Positions 9,447-17,812 of a stretch of 54,886 nucleotides of DNA are shown in pieces. The notes below the pieces were generated by a model. It saw only the letters and a program-made list of their open reading frames with translations, was not told the origin of the DNA and did no database searches. The translations under genes were made by a program, and so were the position numbers. Within the stretch, counting starts at the first letter, position 1; the number at the start of each line of letters is the position of its first letter. The stretch is from contig CAQPBJ010000012.1 in the NCBI GenBank assembly GCA_948852945.1, forward strand, positions 1 to 54,886, given 5' to 3'. Source of the DNA: an uncultured Clostridia bacterium. GTDB taxonomy: Bacteria; Bacillota; Clostridia; TANB77; CAG-508.

Positions 9447-10151
9447 ATGAAAAATCAATTTTCAAGAACAGAATTATTAATTGGAAAAATTGGAGTAGAA
9501 AAATTAAAAAATGCTAAAGTAGCGATATATGGAATAGGTGGAGTAGGTTCATATACAGCTGAAGGATTAGCTAGAGCTGGAGTAGGTCATTTAGTATTAG
9601 TCGATTTTGATGATGTTGATGTTACGAATATTAATAGACAAATATTAGCTTTGCATTCTACTATAGGAAAAAGAAAAATAGATGTAATGAAAGAAAGAAT
9701 ATTAGATATTAATCCAAATGCAAAAGTTGAAATATATGACCAAAAAGATATTGAAGGTGGAGAGGAAAACTTAGTTGATGAAAGTTTTTCATATATTGTA
9801 GACGCTATTGATACTATGACAGCTAAATTAAAAGTAATTGAAAGAGCATATAAACTAGGTGTTAATATCATATCTGCAACTAGTGCTGGAAATAAATTAG
9901 ATCCAACTAGATTTGAAGTTACTGATATATATAAAACTTCAGTATGTCCAGTATGTAAGATTTTAAGAAAAGAGTTAAAAAATAGGGGAATAAAAAAACA
10001 TAAGGTGGTATATTCAAAAGAAGAACCAGTAAAATTAGAAGAAGATGAAGAACAAAAAAATACACTTGGAAGTATTTCATTTGTTCCAAGTGTAGCAGGT
10101 CTAATTGTGGCAGGAGAAGTAGTTAAAGACATATTAGGGATTAAAAAATAG
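9447..10151 (+). CDS. tcdA: ThiF/TcdA-family tRNA t6A dehydratase
   Basis: An E1-like adenylating enzyme. The N-terminus FSRTELLIGKIGVEKL, the Rossmann motif GIGGVGSYTAEGLARAG, LVDFDDVDVTNINRQ and the CPVCK cysteine pair match TcdA (CsdL/YgdL), which cyclises threonylcarbamoyladenosine on tRNA. 234 aa is close to the family length. Other ThiF-like activities cannot be fully excluded. The downstream TtcA-like gene is also tRNA-related and starts about 12 bases later. Confidence 0.88.
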   Translation: MKNQFSRTELLIGKIGVEKLKNAKVAIYGIGGVGSYTAEGLARAGVGHLVLVDFDDVDVTNINRQILALHSTIGKRKIDVMKERILDINPNAKVEIYDQKDIEGGEENLVDESFSYIVDAIDTMTAKLKVIERAYKLGVNIISATSAGNKLDPTRFEVTDIYKTSVCPVCKILRKELKNRGIKKHKVVYSKEEPVKLEEDEEQKNTLGSISFVPSVAGLIVAGEVVKDILGIKK

Positions 10152-10162
10152 TTAAAACTAAT

Positions 10163-11041
10163 GTGTATAATAGGAAGGAAAGTTATTATAAAGTGGGAAA
10201 AAATAAAGAACTAACAGAGAGTCAAAAAATAGAAAAAACTATTATAACTACATATAGAAAAAGTATTTGGAGTCAATTTATTAAAGGAATACAAGAGTTT
10301 GAAATGGTTAATGAAGGTGACAAAATTGCTGTTTGTATTTCTGGTGGCAAAGATTCAATGCTTCTTGCCAAATGTCTTCAAGAACTTAAACGTCATAGAA
10401 AAGTGAATTTTGAACTTAAGTTTATTGTTATGGACCCAGGATATAGTTCAATAAATAGGCAAAAGATTATTGAGAATGCAGAGAAATTAAATATTCCTAT
10501 TGAAATATTTGAATCAAATATTTTTGAGTCAGTAGAACATATTGATGATCATCCTTGCTATGTTTGTGCAAGAATGAGAAGAGGTTATTTATATAAAAAG
10601 GCTCAAAGTTTAGGATGTAATAAAATTGCATTAGGACATCATTTTGATGATGTTGTTGAAACAATTTTAATGGGAATGTTATATGGTTCTCAAATGCAAA
10701 CAATGATGCCAAAATTACATAGTACTTTTCATGAGGGAATGGAACTAATTAGACCACTTTATTATGTTAAAGAAGCGGATATAATAAAATGGAGAGATAG
10801 AAATGAATTAGAATTTATACAATGTGCTTGTAAAATTACAGAAAAAGATGCAGAATTCGGAGAACATGGTTCTAAAAGAGATGAAATGAAAGAGCTTTTA
10901 AAACAACTTAGAAGTGTATATAATAAAGTAGATATGAATATTTACAATAGTGCAAAAAATGTTAATTTAAATACAGTTATTTCATATATTCAAGATGGAA
11001 AAGTTCATCATTTTATGGATGATTATGATAAAAAGAAATAG
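10163..11041 (+). CDS. TtcA-family tRNA thiolation ATPase
   Basis: An adenine nucleotide alpha hydrolase (PP-loop) protein of the TtcA family, which activates a tRNA base for thiolation. Seen: SGGKDSMLL, the CYVCARMRRG CxxC, GHHFDDVVETILM, and a third cysteine region CACKI that would complete the Fe-S ligand set. The first possible start is GTG 10163, but AGGAAGG at 10172-10178 lies inside that reading and points instead to GTG 10193, though with a long 14-base spacing. Conserved similarity begins after residue 20, so either start keeps the domain. Confidence 0.87.
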   Translation: MYNRKESYYKVGKNKELTESQKIEKTIITTYRKSIWSQFIKGIQEFEMVNEGDKIAVCISGGKDSMLLAKCLQELKRHRKVNFELKFIVMDPGYSSINRQKIIENAEKLNIPIEIFESNIFESVEHIDDHPCYVCARMRRGYLYKKAQSLGCNKIALGHHFDDVVETILMGMLYGSQMQTMMPKLHSTFHEGMELIRPLYYVKEADIIKWRDRNELEFIQCACKITEKDAEFGEHGSKRDEMKELLKQLRSVYNKVDMNIYNSAKNVNLNTVISYIQDGKVHHFMDDYDKKK

Positions 11042-11050
11042 GGGAAAAAG

Positions 11051-12820
11051 ATGTTAAAAAGTTTAAAAGAAAAAGGAAGAAAAAGTCTTAAAAAACATTA
11101 TTTACTTTTTGTTTTTGTATGTTTTTTAGCAGCATTTATAGGAAGTGAGTTTGTAAACTCATCAAATGCAACTAAAGCTACTGAGCCAATGGAAGTTACT
11201 ACTGCTGATGGTAAAACTGTTTTATATAGTGAAGCTGATGAAGTTGTAGAAATGAGCATAATGGATACAGTTGAAAATATAAAAAGTCACAATGGAAATA
11301 AAATATTTGAGACTAATAAAGGATTTTTAGCTATGGCAATTAATACTTTGTCTTCTGGTAGTTTTTATCTTAGAATAGCTCAAAGTATTGTGTCTATTGT
11401 TCATTCAGAGCAAATTGGAAATATGATATTAATTGTATTGGTAATGATTTTACTATTTTTTGTTTATTTTTACATACAAAATGCATATAAGGTAGTTTCA
11501 AGAAGAATATTTTTAGAAGGAAGAATTTATTCTAAAATACCAACACAAAGATTTGCGTTAATAATACGAATTAAAAGATGGTCTAAAGTTGCTTTTACAA
11601 TGTTTGTATTAACTGTATTTAAAACTTTATGGATGTTTACAATTATAGGTGGATTTATCAAAAAATATTCTTATTATTTAGTTCCATACATAGTGGCAGA
11701 AAATCCTAATATAGGAGCATTGAAAGCAATTAAGTTATCAAGAAATATGATGAATGGGTACAAATGGAAGTGCTTTTTATATGAGATGTCTTTTATAGGC
11801 TGGGATATTTTAAGTACGATTACAGCTGGATTAAGTGCAGTATTTTATTCTAACCCATATAAAATGACTACTTTTGCTGAATTTTATGCAATGGTAAGAG
11901 AAAATGCAAAAGAGAATAATATTGATTTATCAGATAATTTAAATGATAAATATTTATTTGAACTTGCAAGTGATGAAGTACTTCATGAAAAATATTCAGA
12001 TGTTTTAGAATATATTTATGTAGAAGAAAAAGAAGAATTAGTTAATAAAAAAGATATTAGACATATTCTTAATAAATATTTTGGAATTTCTTTATATGGA
12101 AAAGAATTTGGAGATGCTTATGAAAAACAGCAAATTCAAAAAATGAAAAGAGAAAAATATCAAAATATTTTAGAAAAGAAAGCATATCCTGATAGATTAT
12201 TTACTATTATAAGAAAAAAGAAAAAGTTGCAAATTGAATCATTGAACTATTTACGAAGTTATAAAATTAGTTCTTTAATGGTACTATTTTTTGTAATTTG
12301 TTTTATTGGTTGGATATATGAAGTTAGTATACATTTAGTTCGTGATGGAGTTTTTGTAAATAGAGGAACAATGCATGGACCATGGCTTCCAATATATGGC
12401 TGGGGAGGTCTATTGATTTTAACTTTATTATATAATTTTAGAACAAATCCTAAAAAACAATTTTTTGCTACAATTGTCTTGTGTGGAATAGTTGAATATT
12501 TTACATCTTTTGCTTTAGATGTAATGTATAATGAAAAATGGTGGGATTATAGTGGATATTTTATTAATTTAAATGGAAGAATTTGTTTAGAAGGTTTACT
12601 GATATTTGGACTTGGTGGATTAGCAATCTCGTATATAATAGCACCAATGCTAGATAATGCATTAAGAAAAGTTAAGAAAAGAGTATTAATACCAATTCTT
12701 ACTGTATTAGTTACAATTTTTGTAATAGATCAAATATATTCATGGAAAGTTCCTAATGTAGGTCAAGGAATTACATCATATTCATATATTGAAAAAAATA
12801 CAACAATAGCAAACAAGTAA
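11051..12820 (+). CDS. Membrane protein fusing DUF975-like and CmpB-like domains
   Basis: 589 aa in two parts. The N-terminal part begins with a basic stretch and a TM helix and contains a DUF975-like segment (KYSYYLVPYIVAENPN, LKAIKLSRNMMNGYKWK). A long polar region spans about 290-400. The C-terminal 180 residues match the CmpB putative ABC-transporter type IV family, seen in FIGWIYEVSIHLVRDGVFVN, RGTMHGPWLPIYGWGG and EYFTSFALDVMYNEKWWDYS. About eight to nine TM segments in all. No ATPase partner lies nearby. Function unknown. Confidence 0.78.
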   Translation: MLKSLKEKGRKSLKKHYLLFVFVCFLAAFIGSEFVNSSNATKATEPMEVTTADGKTVLYSEADEVVEMSIMDTVENIKSHNGNKIFETNKGFLAMAINTLSSGSFYLRIAQSIVSIVHSEQIGNMILIVLVMILLFFVYFYIQNAYKVVSRRIFLEGRIYSKIPTQRFALIIRIKRWSKVAFTMFVLTVFKTLWMFTIIGGFIKKYSYYLVPYIVAENPNIGALKAIKLSRNMMNGYKWKCFLYEMSFIGWDILSTITAGLSAVFYSNPYKMTTFAEFYAMVRENAKENNIDLSDNLNDKYLFELASDEVLHEKYSDVLEYIYVEEKEELVNKKDIRHILNKYFGISLYGKEFGDAYEKQQIQKMKREKYQNILEKKAYPDRLFTIIRKKKKLQIESLNYLRSYKISSLMVLFFVICFIGWIYEVSIHLVRDGVFVNRGTMHGPWLPIYGWGGLLILTLLYNFRTNPKKQFFATIVLCGIVEYFTSFALDVMYNEKWWDYSGYFINLNGRICLEGLLIFGLGGLAISYIIAPMLDNALRKVKKRVLIPILTVLVTIFVIDQIYSWKVPNVGQGITSYSYIEKNTTIANK

Positions 12821-12824
12821 CATA

Positions 12825-12862
12825 AAAAATCACCTAGTAATAGTATATACTAGGTGATTTTT
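12825..12862 (+). terminator. Perfect 15-bp hairpin abutting the patatin start codon
   Basis: AAAAATCACCTAGTA (12825-12839) pairs perfectly with TACTAGGTGATTTTT (12848-12862), loop of 8, ending in a T run. It looks like the terminator of the preceding gene. Its 3' arm carries AGGTGAT, the only ribosome site available to the ATG at 12863. Confidence 0.8.
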
Positions 12863-13708
12863 ATGAAATTAGGTCTTTGCTTATCAGGAGGTGGAATAAA
12901 AGGTTTTGCACATATAGGTGCTATTAGGGCTTTTGAAGAAGAATGTATCGATTTTGAATATTTTTCAGGAACATCTTCTGGAAGTATTGTAGCAACTTTA
13001 TATACTGCTGGTTATTCAGTAGCTGAAATAAAAGATATTTTTAATAAACATGTTAAAGATATAAAATATGTAGATAAAACAAATGTCAAGAAATTGTGTA
13101 AAAAAGTTTTTACTGGTAAAGGTTTTAAAATTGATGGACTAAACAGTGGAGAGATTATTAAAAAATTAATTAATAAATATTGTAATGCAAAAGGAATATA
13201 TAATATAAAAGATATTAAAAAACCATTACTAATTCCAGCTGTTAATTTATGTACAGAAGAATTGTATGTTTTTACTAATTATGAAAATAAAAAGAGAAGT
13301 TCAGGTTTTAAATATATTTATGATGTAGATATAGGAACTGCTGTACAAGCAAGTTGTAGTTATCCAGGCGTTTTTTCGCCTTGTAAGTTTGGAAAAGAAC
13401 TTTTAGTTGATGGGGGAATTGCAGAAAATGTGCCTTGGCGTGAGATGAAAAAGCTGGGTGTAGATAAAGTTGTTAGTGTGGTTTTTGCTAGTGAAAATAA
13501 ATGTAAGCCTGATAAAAGTATTTTAGATGTTGTGTCTAAATCTTTTACGATTATTTGTAGTGAATTAAATGAGTATGAAATTGATGGGACTGATTATTTA
13601 TTAAAGATAAATTTACCTAAGTTAAAGCTTCTAGAAAAAGTTGATACAAATATGTTGATAGAAGAAGGCTATAACCAAGCTAAACAATATTTAAATACTA
13701 AACTATAA
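12863..13708 (+). CDS. Patatin-like phospholipase
   Basis: A lipid acyl hydrolase with the patatin Ser-Asp dyad: oxyanion loop GGGIKGFAHIG, nucleophile elbow GTSSGS and the DGG motif in LLVDGGIAENVPW. No signal peptide is visible, so it is probably cytosolic. About 281 aa from ATG 12863; an in-frame GTG at 12854 lies within the upstream hairpin and is less likely. The AGGTGAT ribosome site sits in the hairpin's 3' arm, so translation may depend on how this RNA folds. Confidence 0.9.
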   Translation: MKLGLCLSGGGIKGFAHIGAIRAFEEECIDFEYFSGTSSGSIVATLYTAGYSVAEIKDIFNKHVKDIKYVDKTNVKKLCKKVFTGKGFKIDGLNSGEIIKKLINKYCNAKGIYNIKDIKKPLLIPAVNLCTEELYVFTNYENKKRSSGFKYIYDVDIGTAVQASCSYPGVFSPCKFGKELLVDGGIAENVPWREMKKLGVDKVVSVVFASENKCKPDKSILDVVSKSFTIICSELNEYEIDGTDYLLKINLPKLKLLEKVDTNMLIEEGYNQAKQYLNTKL

Positions 13709-13723
13709 ATATGTAATAACTAT

Positions 13724-13892
13724 AACAAATAAAATAACCTTAATGAATTTAAAAATGCGCTAGCGACCAAACGAAGAAAAACAAAGTTTTTCGAAGTGCG
13801 AATTTGAGCAATCTACAATATAAAAACGGAGTTTTTTATTCGGAGATTGCGAAGAGCAAATTTTAAAATTCATTAAGGTTATTTTATTTGTT
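13724..13892. repeat. Structured repeat, family 2, copy A
   Basis: The outer arms, CAAATAAAATAACCTTAATG (13726 on) and its complement ending at 13890, pair over at least 25 bp. The core carries GCGCTAGCGACCAAACG, a variable hairpin (GAAAAAC/GTTTTTC), AGTGCGAATTTGAGCAATC, then a GCAATCT/AGATTGC stem enclosing AAAAACGGAGTTTTTT, and GCGAAGAGCAAA. The copy lies between convergent genes (patatin and coat gene), where it could act as a two-way terminator. The core recurs at 35663-35827 and inverted at 52566-52727 with unrelated outer arms. Confidence 0.88.
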
Positions 13893-13905
13893 TTAATTAA
13901 TATTA

Positions 13906-14151
13906 TTATTGATTTTGAAATTTTTGTTTAGCTTGGTTAAGCTTTTGAGCGTCAGCACATTCTGTTTGATACCAACCTTTTTCTTTCATTAAGTTATAAA
14001 GCTTATTTTGAATATCTAAAGAAGTATTTAAGGCTTCTTTGAAAGCACAATGAACTTCTTTTGTAGTTGATTCGATTGCTCCATGCATGTATAAATCACA
14101 TACACCTTTTTCGATAAGCAATTCTTTTTCCATTAATTCACGATCTTCCAT
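13906..14151 (-). CDS. CotF-family spore coat protein
   Basis: An 81-aa Coat_F family protein. The stretches DRELMEKELLIEKGVCDLYM, HGAIESTTKEVHCAF and YNLMKEKGWYQTE closely follow the family pattern, a ferritin-like helical fold found in spore coats of Bacilli and Clostridia. AAGGAG lies just upstream of the ATG at 14151. It is co-directional with, and 10 bases downstream of, the small partner gene. It implies that the organism forms spores or descends from spore formers. Confidence 0.9.
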   Translation of the reverse strand: MEDRELMEKELLIEKGVCDLYMHGAIESTTKEVHCAFKEALNTSLDIQNKLYNLMKEKGWYQTECADAQKLNQAKQKFQNQ

Positions 14152-14161
14152 AATTTTCTCC

Positions 14162-14335
14162 TTATAATAAATTTAAAAATTTGTTGTAAATTTCATTGTG
14201 CTGTTGTTGTAACTCTGCAGCATAAGATGCAAGTTGTGCATCTTGCAATTGTGCTGAAGTATTTTGTGCACATGTTTTCATGAATTCTTCATGACTTAGC
14301 GCATCTTCAACATATAAAAGTTCTTTATTTGTCAA
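14162..14335 (-). CDS. Small CotF-associated coat protein
   Basis: A short helical protein, LTNKELLYVEDALSHEEF then an Ala/Gln-rich helix and HNEIYNKFLNLL, typical of the small genes paired with cotF in Clostridia. The frame could start at GTG 14347 or 14344, but AGGTGGTGA (14349-14341), an 8/9 match to the anti-SD complement, covers those codons and sits 5 bases before TTG 14335. I therefore place the start at that TTG (57 aa). It forms an operon with the CotF gene. Confidence 0.78.
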   Translation of the reverse strand: MTNKELLYVEDALSHEEFMKTCAQNTSAQLQDAQLASYAAELQQQHNEIYNKFLNLL

Positions 14336-14451
14336 TTTTATCACCACCTAGAAATATTATGTACTTTTGATATTTTTTTATTCATAATCTGTAAGAAATA
14401 TTGAAATTTTAGTTATGTATGTTATAATTTTCCAAGTAGGAGATTTGTAAT

Positions 14452-16140
14452 ATGAAAGAATTTATAAAAAAGAATTGGATTTATATACTTGTTATAGCTA
14501 TAATTACTGGAACAATGATATTTTATACTCAGAAAAAAGAAGGATACCATGAAGACGAAATGTTTTCTTATGGTTCATCAAGTTATGTATATGATAATGT
14601 TTTTAGAAATAATGAAAAAATAGATGCAACTAATTTATTATTAAAAACAAAAGTATTTAAAGGAAATTTAATTGATTATGTAAAAAATTATAAATATTAT
14701 TTTATAGATCATAAAGATGAAAGAGACGCTTTTATTGAAGAAACTAATAAAGATAGAAAGCCTATTTGGAGAACATCAGAAGAAGCAAAAGATTATATAA
14801 CTGTTAAAGGAAAAGAAATAAGTAATTATGCTATGGTTTATTATAATCAAGGAAGAGATGTGCATCCACCATTATTTTATTTTGCTGTACATACAGTTTC
14901 AATATTCTTTTTAGGTAATTTTTCAAAATGGATAATTGGAATAATTAATATAGCTTTTATGATAGCAAGTTTAGTTGTTATAAAGAAAATATATGAAGTT
15001 TTAGATAAAAAACATTTGATAATTCCAGGTTTAATTTTTTATGGATTAAGCATGGGAGCAATTTCTACAGCTATTTTTCAAAGAATGTATATGATGCTAA
15101 CATTCTTTATTTTAGAGTTAATACTAATAAATATTAATATAGCAAAAAATGATTTTGAGATAGATAAAAAGACCTGGCTTAAATTAGGATTAATAACAAT
15201 TTTAGGATTTTTAACACAATATTATTTCTGTATTGTAGCATTATTGATTGCTCTATATGTATTTATAAGAATTTGTTTGAAAAAAGATAAAAAACAAATT
15301 TTTAAATATATATTTAATTATATTAAAATTGCTATAATTGGTGTTATATTATTTCCTTTTTCAATTAATCATATATTCTTTTCTTATAGAGGAATAGGAA
15401 AAGCTGATATGCAAAAAAGCTTTATAGAAAAGTTTATTGAATATGTATCTAAAGTAGGATATTCATATAGTATACCAATTATAATTTTTGTATCAATAAT
15501 AGCTTTATTTATAATAATAGCAGTAGTTAAAAAAATATTGAATAAAGAAAAAATTATTACAAAAGAAAATAGTATGGTATATGTACTAGCAGTTGTATTT
15601 TTATTATATATGGTTGCTGTTATACAAGTATCACCAGAATATAATACTTTGAGATATATTATGCCAATACTACCAATTTTAAGTATAGTTGTACTTATAT
15701 TAATTGATAGTCCATTTAAAAATAAGAGAATTTCTCAAGGAATTTTAATATTATTAACATCTGCAATTTCAATTTATGGGTTAATAGCAAGTGAGCCAGA
15801 TTGCTTATATACAGGATATAATAGATATTTAAGAATAGCAGAAGAAAATAAACATACAAAGTTTGTATATCTTGGTTCAGCTCTATTTAATCATATTCAA
15901 AGTATGCCAGAATTTGCAATTTATGATGAAAGTCTAATTGTTGATTCAGAAGAAATTGAATATATAATATCAGATGAAAAATTAAAAAATGAAGATGAGT
16001 TTATTTTTAGTATAAAAAAATATAAAGGTGCAGATGCAATATTAAAACAAGTAGTTGATAATACTGAGTTTAAAAATTATGAATTACTACTAGATGATGA
16101 AGGCGAACCAGGATGTATAATTTATAGAATGAAGAGGTAA
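14452..16140 (+). CDS. ArnT/PMT-like membrane glycosyltransferase
   Basis: A 562-aa polytopic protein with about 11 TM helices and the GT-C architecture: an acidic motif after the first helix (YHEDEMFSYG) and a large extracytoplasmic loop ending at VHPPLFYFAVHTVSIFFLGN, as in GT39/GT83 family members. It would transfer a sugar from a lipid carrier on the outer face of the membrane. Acceptor and donor cannot be read. It is followed after 3 bases by the thioesterase gene. The upstream gap holds TATAAT at 14423-14428. Confidence 0.8.
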   Translation: MKEFIKKNWIYILVIAIITGTMIFYTQKKEGYHEDEMFSYGSSSYVYDNVFRNNEKIDATNLLLKTKVFKGNLIDYVKNYKYYFIDHKDERDAFIEETNKDRKPIWRTSEEAKDYITVKGKEISNYAMVYYNQGRDVHPPLFYFAVHTVSIFFLGNFSKWIIGIINIAFMIASLVVIKKIYEVLDKKHLIIPGLIFYGLSMGAISTAIFQRMYMMLTFFILELILININIAKNDFEIDKKTWLKLGLITILGFLTQYYFCIVALLIALYVFIRICLKKDKKQIFKYIFNYIKIAIIGVILFPFSINHIFFSYRGIGKADMQKSFIEKFIEYVSKVGYSYSIPIIIFVSIIALFIIIAVVKKILNKEKIITKENSMVYVLAVVFLLYMVAVIQVSPEYNTLRYIMPILPILSIVVLILIDSPFKNKRISQGILILLTSAISIYGLIASEPDCLYTGYNRYLRIAEENKHTKFVYLGSALFNHIQSMPEFAIYDESLIVDSEEIEYIISDEKLKNEDEFIFSIKKYKGADAILKQVVDNTEFKNYELLLDDEGEPGCIIYRMKR

Positions 16141-16143
16141 AAA

Positions 16144-16866
16144 ATGTTTTTTGAAAGTACAGCTAAAACAGGTTTAAAAGATATTGGAAAAAATAATTTA
16201 ATAAAAAATGAAACTATATTAGAAATACTTGAAAATATGGGCGGTGAACATTCTAATAAAGTTGGCTATGGAGCATTAGATATTGATAAAACTGGCTTAA
16301 GTTGGATTTTACTAGATTGGAAAGTACAAGTTATCAAACGTCCAATATATTCTGAAGAATTGAAAATAAAAACTTGGGGACGTTGTTTTCAAAAAGCTTC
16401 TACATATAGGGATTTTGAAGTTTATAATTCAGAAGGCGAACTTGCAATAATTGCAACTTCAAAATGGGCAATGATGGACTTGGAAAAAAGAAGTATTACA
16501 AGATTAAATGATGATATAAAAAAAGTTTATGAGCCTGAAGAAGTACAAGTATTTACTGAAGAGTCATTAGAAAAACCATATATTCCAGAAAAATTTACGA
16601 ATGAGTTTTCATATACTGTTGGAAGAAAAGATATTGACTTGAATAATCATATGCATAATGTTTATTATATGAATTTGGCATATGAAGCTTTTCCAGAAGA
16701 TGTATATCAAAATATACCTTATGATAATTTTAGGATTACATATAAAAAAGAAATTACATTGGGCGATACTGTTACAGCAAAATATGCAAAGGTTAATGAA
16801 AAACACTATGTGGTTATAGAAAATAAAGAAAAAAATATAGTTAATGCTATTATAGAATGTTATTAA
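16144..16866 (+). CDS. Acyl-ACP thioesterase
   Basis: A 240-aa double hot-dog protein of the bacterial FatA/FatB-like family (Acyl-ACP_TE). Seen: FESTAKTGLKDIG at the start, WILLDWKVQVIKRPIYSEEL, SKWAMMDLEKRSI, and the second-domain active-site region DLNNHMHNVYYMNLAYE. It releases free fatty acids from acyl-ACP in the cytosol. It probably shares a transcript with the preceding glycosyltransferase (3-base gap) and ends in a strong terminator. Confidence 0.9.
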   Translation: MFFESTAKTGLKDIGKNNLIKNETILEILENMGGEHSNKVGYGALDIDKTGLSWILLDWKVQVIKRPIYSEELKIKTWGRCFQKASTYRDFEVYNSEGELAIIATSKWAMMDLEKRSITRLNDDIKKVYEPEEVQVFTEESLEKPYIPEKFTNEFSYTVGRKDIDLNNHMHNVYYMNLAYEAFPEDVYQNIPYDNFRITYKKEITLGDTVTAKYAKVNEKHYVVIENKEKNIVNAIIECY

Positions 16867-16870
16867 AGAA

Positions 16871-16900
16871 GACTTCTAGGAATTTTCCTAGAAGTTTTTT
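16871..16900 (+). terminator. Intrinsic terminator
   Basis: ACTTCTAGG pairs with CCTAGAAGT around AATTTT or a shorter loop, followed by TTTTTT. It ends the glycosyltransferase-thioesterase unit. Confidence 0.9.
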
Positions 16901-16904
16901 AATG

Positions 16905-16933
16905 TTTACATAAATATATAAAAGTGTTATAAT
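16905..16933 (+). promoter_or_regulatory. Promoter of the NMN adenylyltransferase-like gene
   Basis: TTTACA (16905-16910), 17-base spacer, TATAAT (16928-16933). It lies right after the upstream terminator, so the foreign-looking gene has its own host-type promoter. Confidence 0.8.
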
Positions 16934-16980
16934 ACATAACTGACACCAAAACATTGAAAAAAGCAGAAGGAGGAAACAAA

Positions 16981-17652
16981 ATGTCAATTCAACCGAGAGA
17001 TCTGGGTGTCGTGGTGGGACGGTTCAATCATGAACAGTTAGGACATGTATCTTTGTTTGACACCAGCCGTACTTTTTGTCAGCGGACATTAGTGCTGGTT
17101 GGCTCTGCAAACGAATATGGAACTCTGAGAAATCCTTTTCGTGTCGAAACACGAATTGAGGTAATCAGAAATACGTATCCGAATGAGTCAGACGAAGTGT
17201 TCATGGTCCGCGGGCTAAATGACCTGACAAATGAGCTAGATATTTCCAATGAGTGGGGCGAATATGTGATAAGTGAAGTAAAAACACATATGCACAAGTT
17301 TGCAAGCTTCATGATTTATGGAAATGATGAGTTTCGTAGTCAGTGGTTTGATGCCCAGCAACTGAAAGACACAATGGAAATCATTGTCCCGCGTAGCACG
17401 ATTGCAATTTCAGGAACCGAGATTAGAGGAATGCTACTCTTAGACTTAGAAGAGGAGTGGCAGAAGTACACACATCAGCTTATCCACAAAATGTACCAGC
17501 GACTGCGGTCAGAACTCATGCAGGTGGATATTTACAAGGAAATCTACAATGTTGTGAGGAAGACTGATATGACGATGGATGATTTCAAGCGAGTGTATGC
17601 GGAGTATGAACGTATTGACAAGGAAACAAAATTGGCTGCGATCGGTAAGTAG
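16981..17652 (+). CDS. NadM-like nicotinamide-nucleotide adenylyltransferase, foreign composition
   Basis: A nucleotidyltransferase of the cytidylyltransferase-like superfamily. The N-terminal GRFNHEQLGHVSLF is a degenerate version of the GRFxPxHxGH motif, LVLVGSANEYGTLRNPF follows, and ISGTEIRG matches the ISxTxIR signature of NMN adenylyltransferases. A C-terminal helical extension runs from about 160. ATG 16981 has AGAAGGAGG 7 bases upstream. Composition is unlike the neighbours (first 60 bases have 28 G+C, with codons such as CGG, CCG, CTG), which suggests recent transfer; such genes are also known from phages. It is a single-gene unit with its own promoter and terminator. Confidence 0.82.
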   Translation: MSIQPRDLGVVVGRFNHEQLGHVSLFDTSRTFCQRTLVLVGSANEYGTLRNPFRVETRIEVIRNTYPNESDEVFMVRGLNDLTNELDISNEWGEYVISEVKTHMHKFASFMIYGNDEFRSQWFDAQQLKDTMEIIVPRSTIAISGTEIRGMLLLDLEEEWQKYTHQLIHKMYQRLRSELMQVDIYKEIYNVVRKTDMTMDDFKRVYAEYERIDKETKLAAIGK

Positions 17653-17703
17653 AACTGCAGCATGGCTTTGCTCTTTATGATGTATTGTGAGGAGTTTAGT
17701 ACT

Positions 17704-17743
17704 AAAAAAAGGTGAAAGGGTTTCGATTTTTTCACCTTTTTTT
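17704..17743 (+). terminator. Intrinsic terminator
   Basis: AAAAAAAGGTGAAA pairs with TTTCACCTTTTTTT, ending in a T run. It closes the NadM-like gene. Confidence 0.88.
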
Positions 17744-17812
17744 GGAAAAATGTAATATATTTGTTATTGAATTGGTAATTATGTTTTATTATAATATTAT
17801 TGGAGGAAAAAT

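Noticed and set aside
9587..10132. Open frame of 181 codons on the minus strand
   Set aside because: It lies wholly opposite the TcdA-like gene, has a Ser/Leu-rich shadow composition and no ribosome site.
13724..13892. Insertion sequence with transposase
   Set aside because: Each repeat is under 170 bp and has no coding potential; no transposase or recombinase gene is present in the window.
16954..16980. Upstream TTG start for the NadM-like gene
   Set aside because: The codons from 16954 run through the AGAAGGAGG ribosome site; ATG 16981 has ideal spacing to it.
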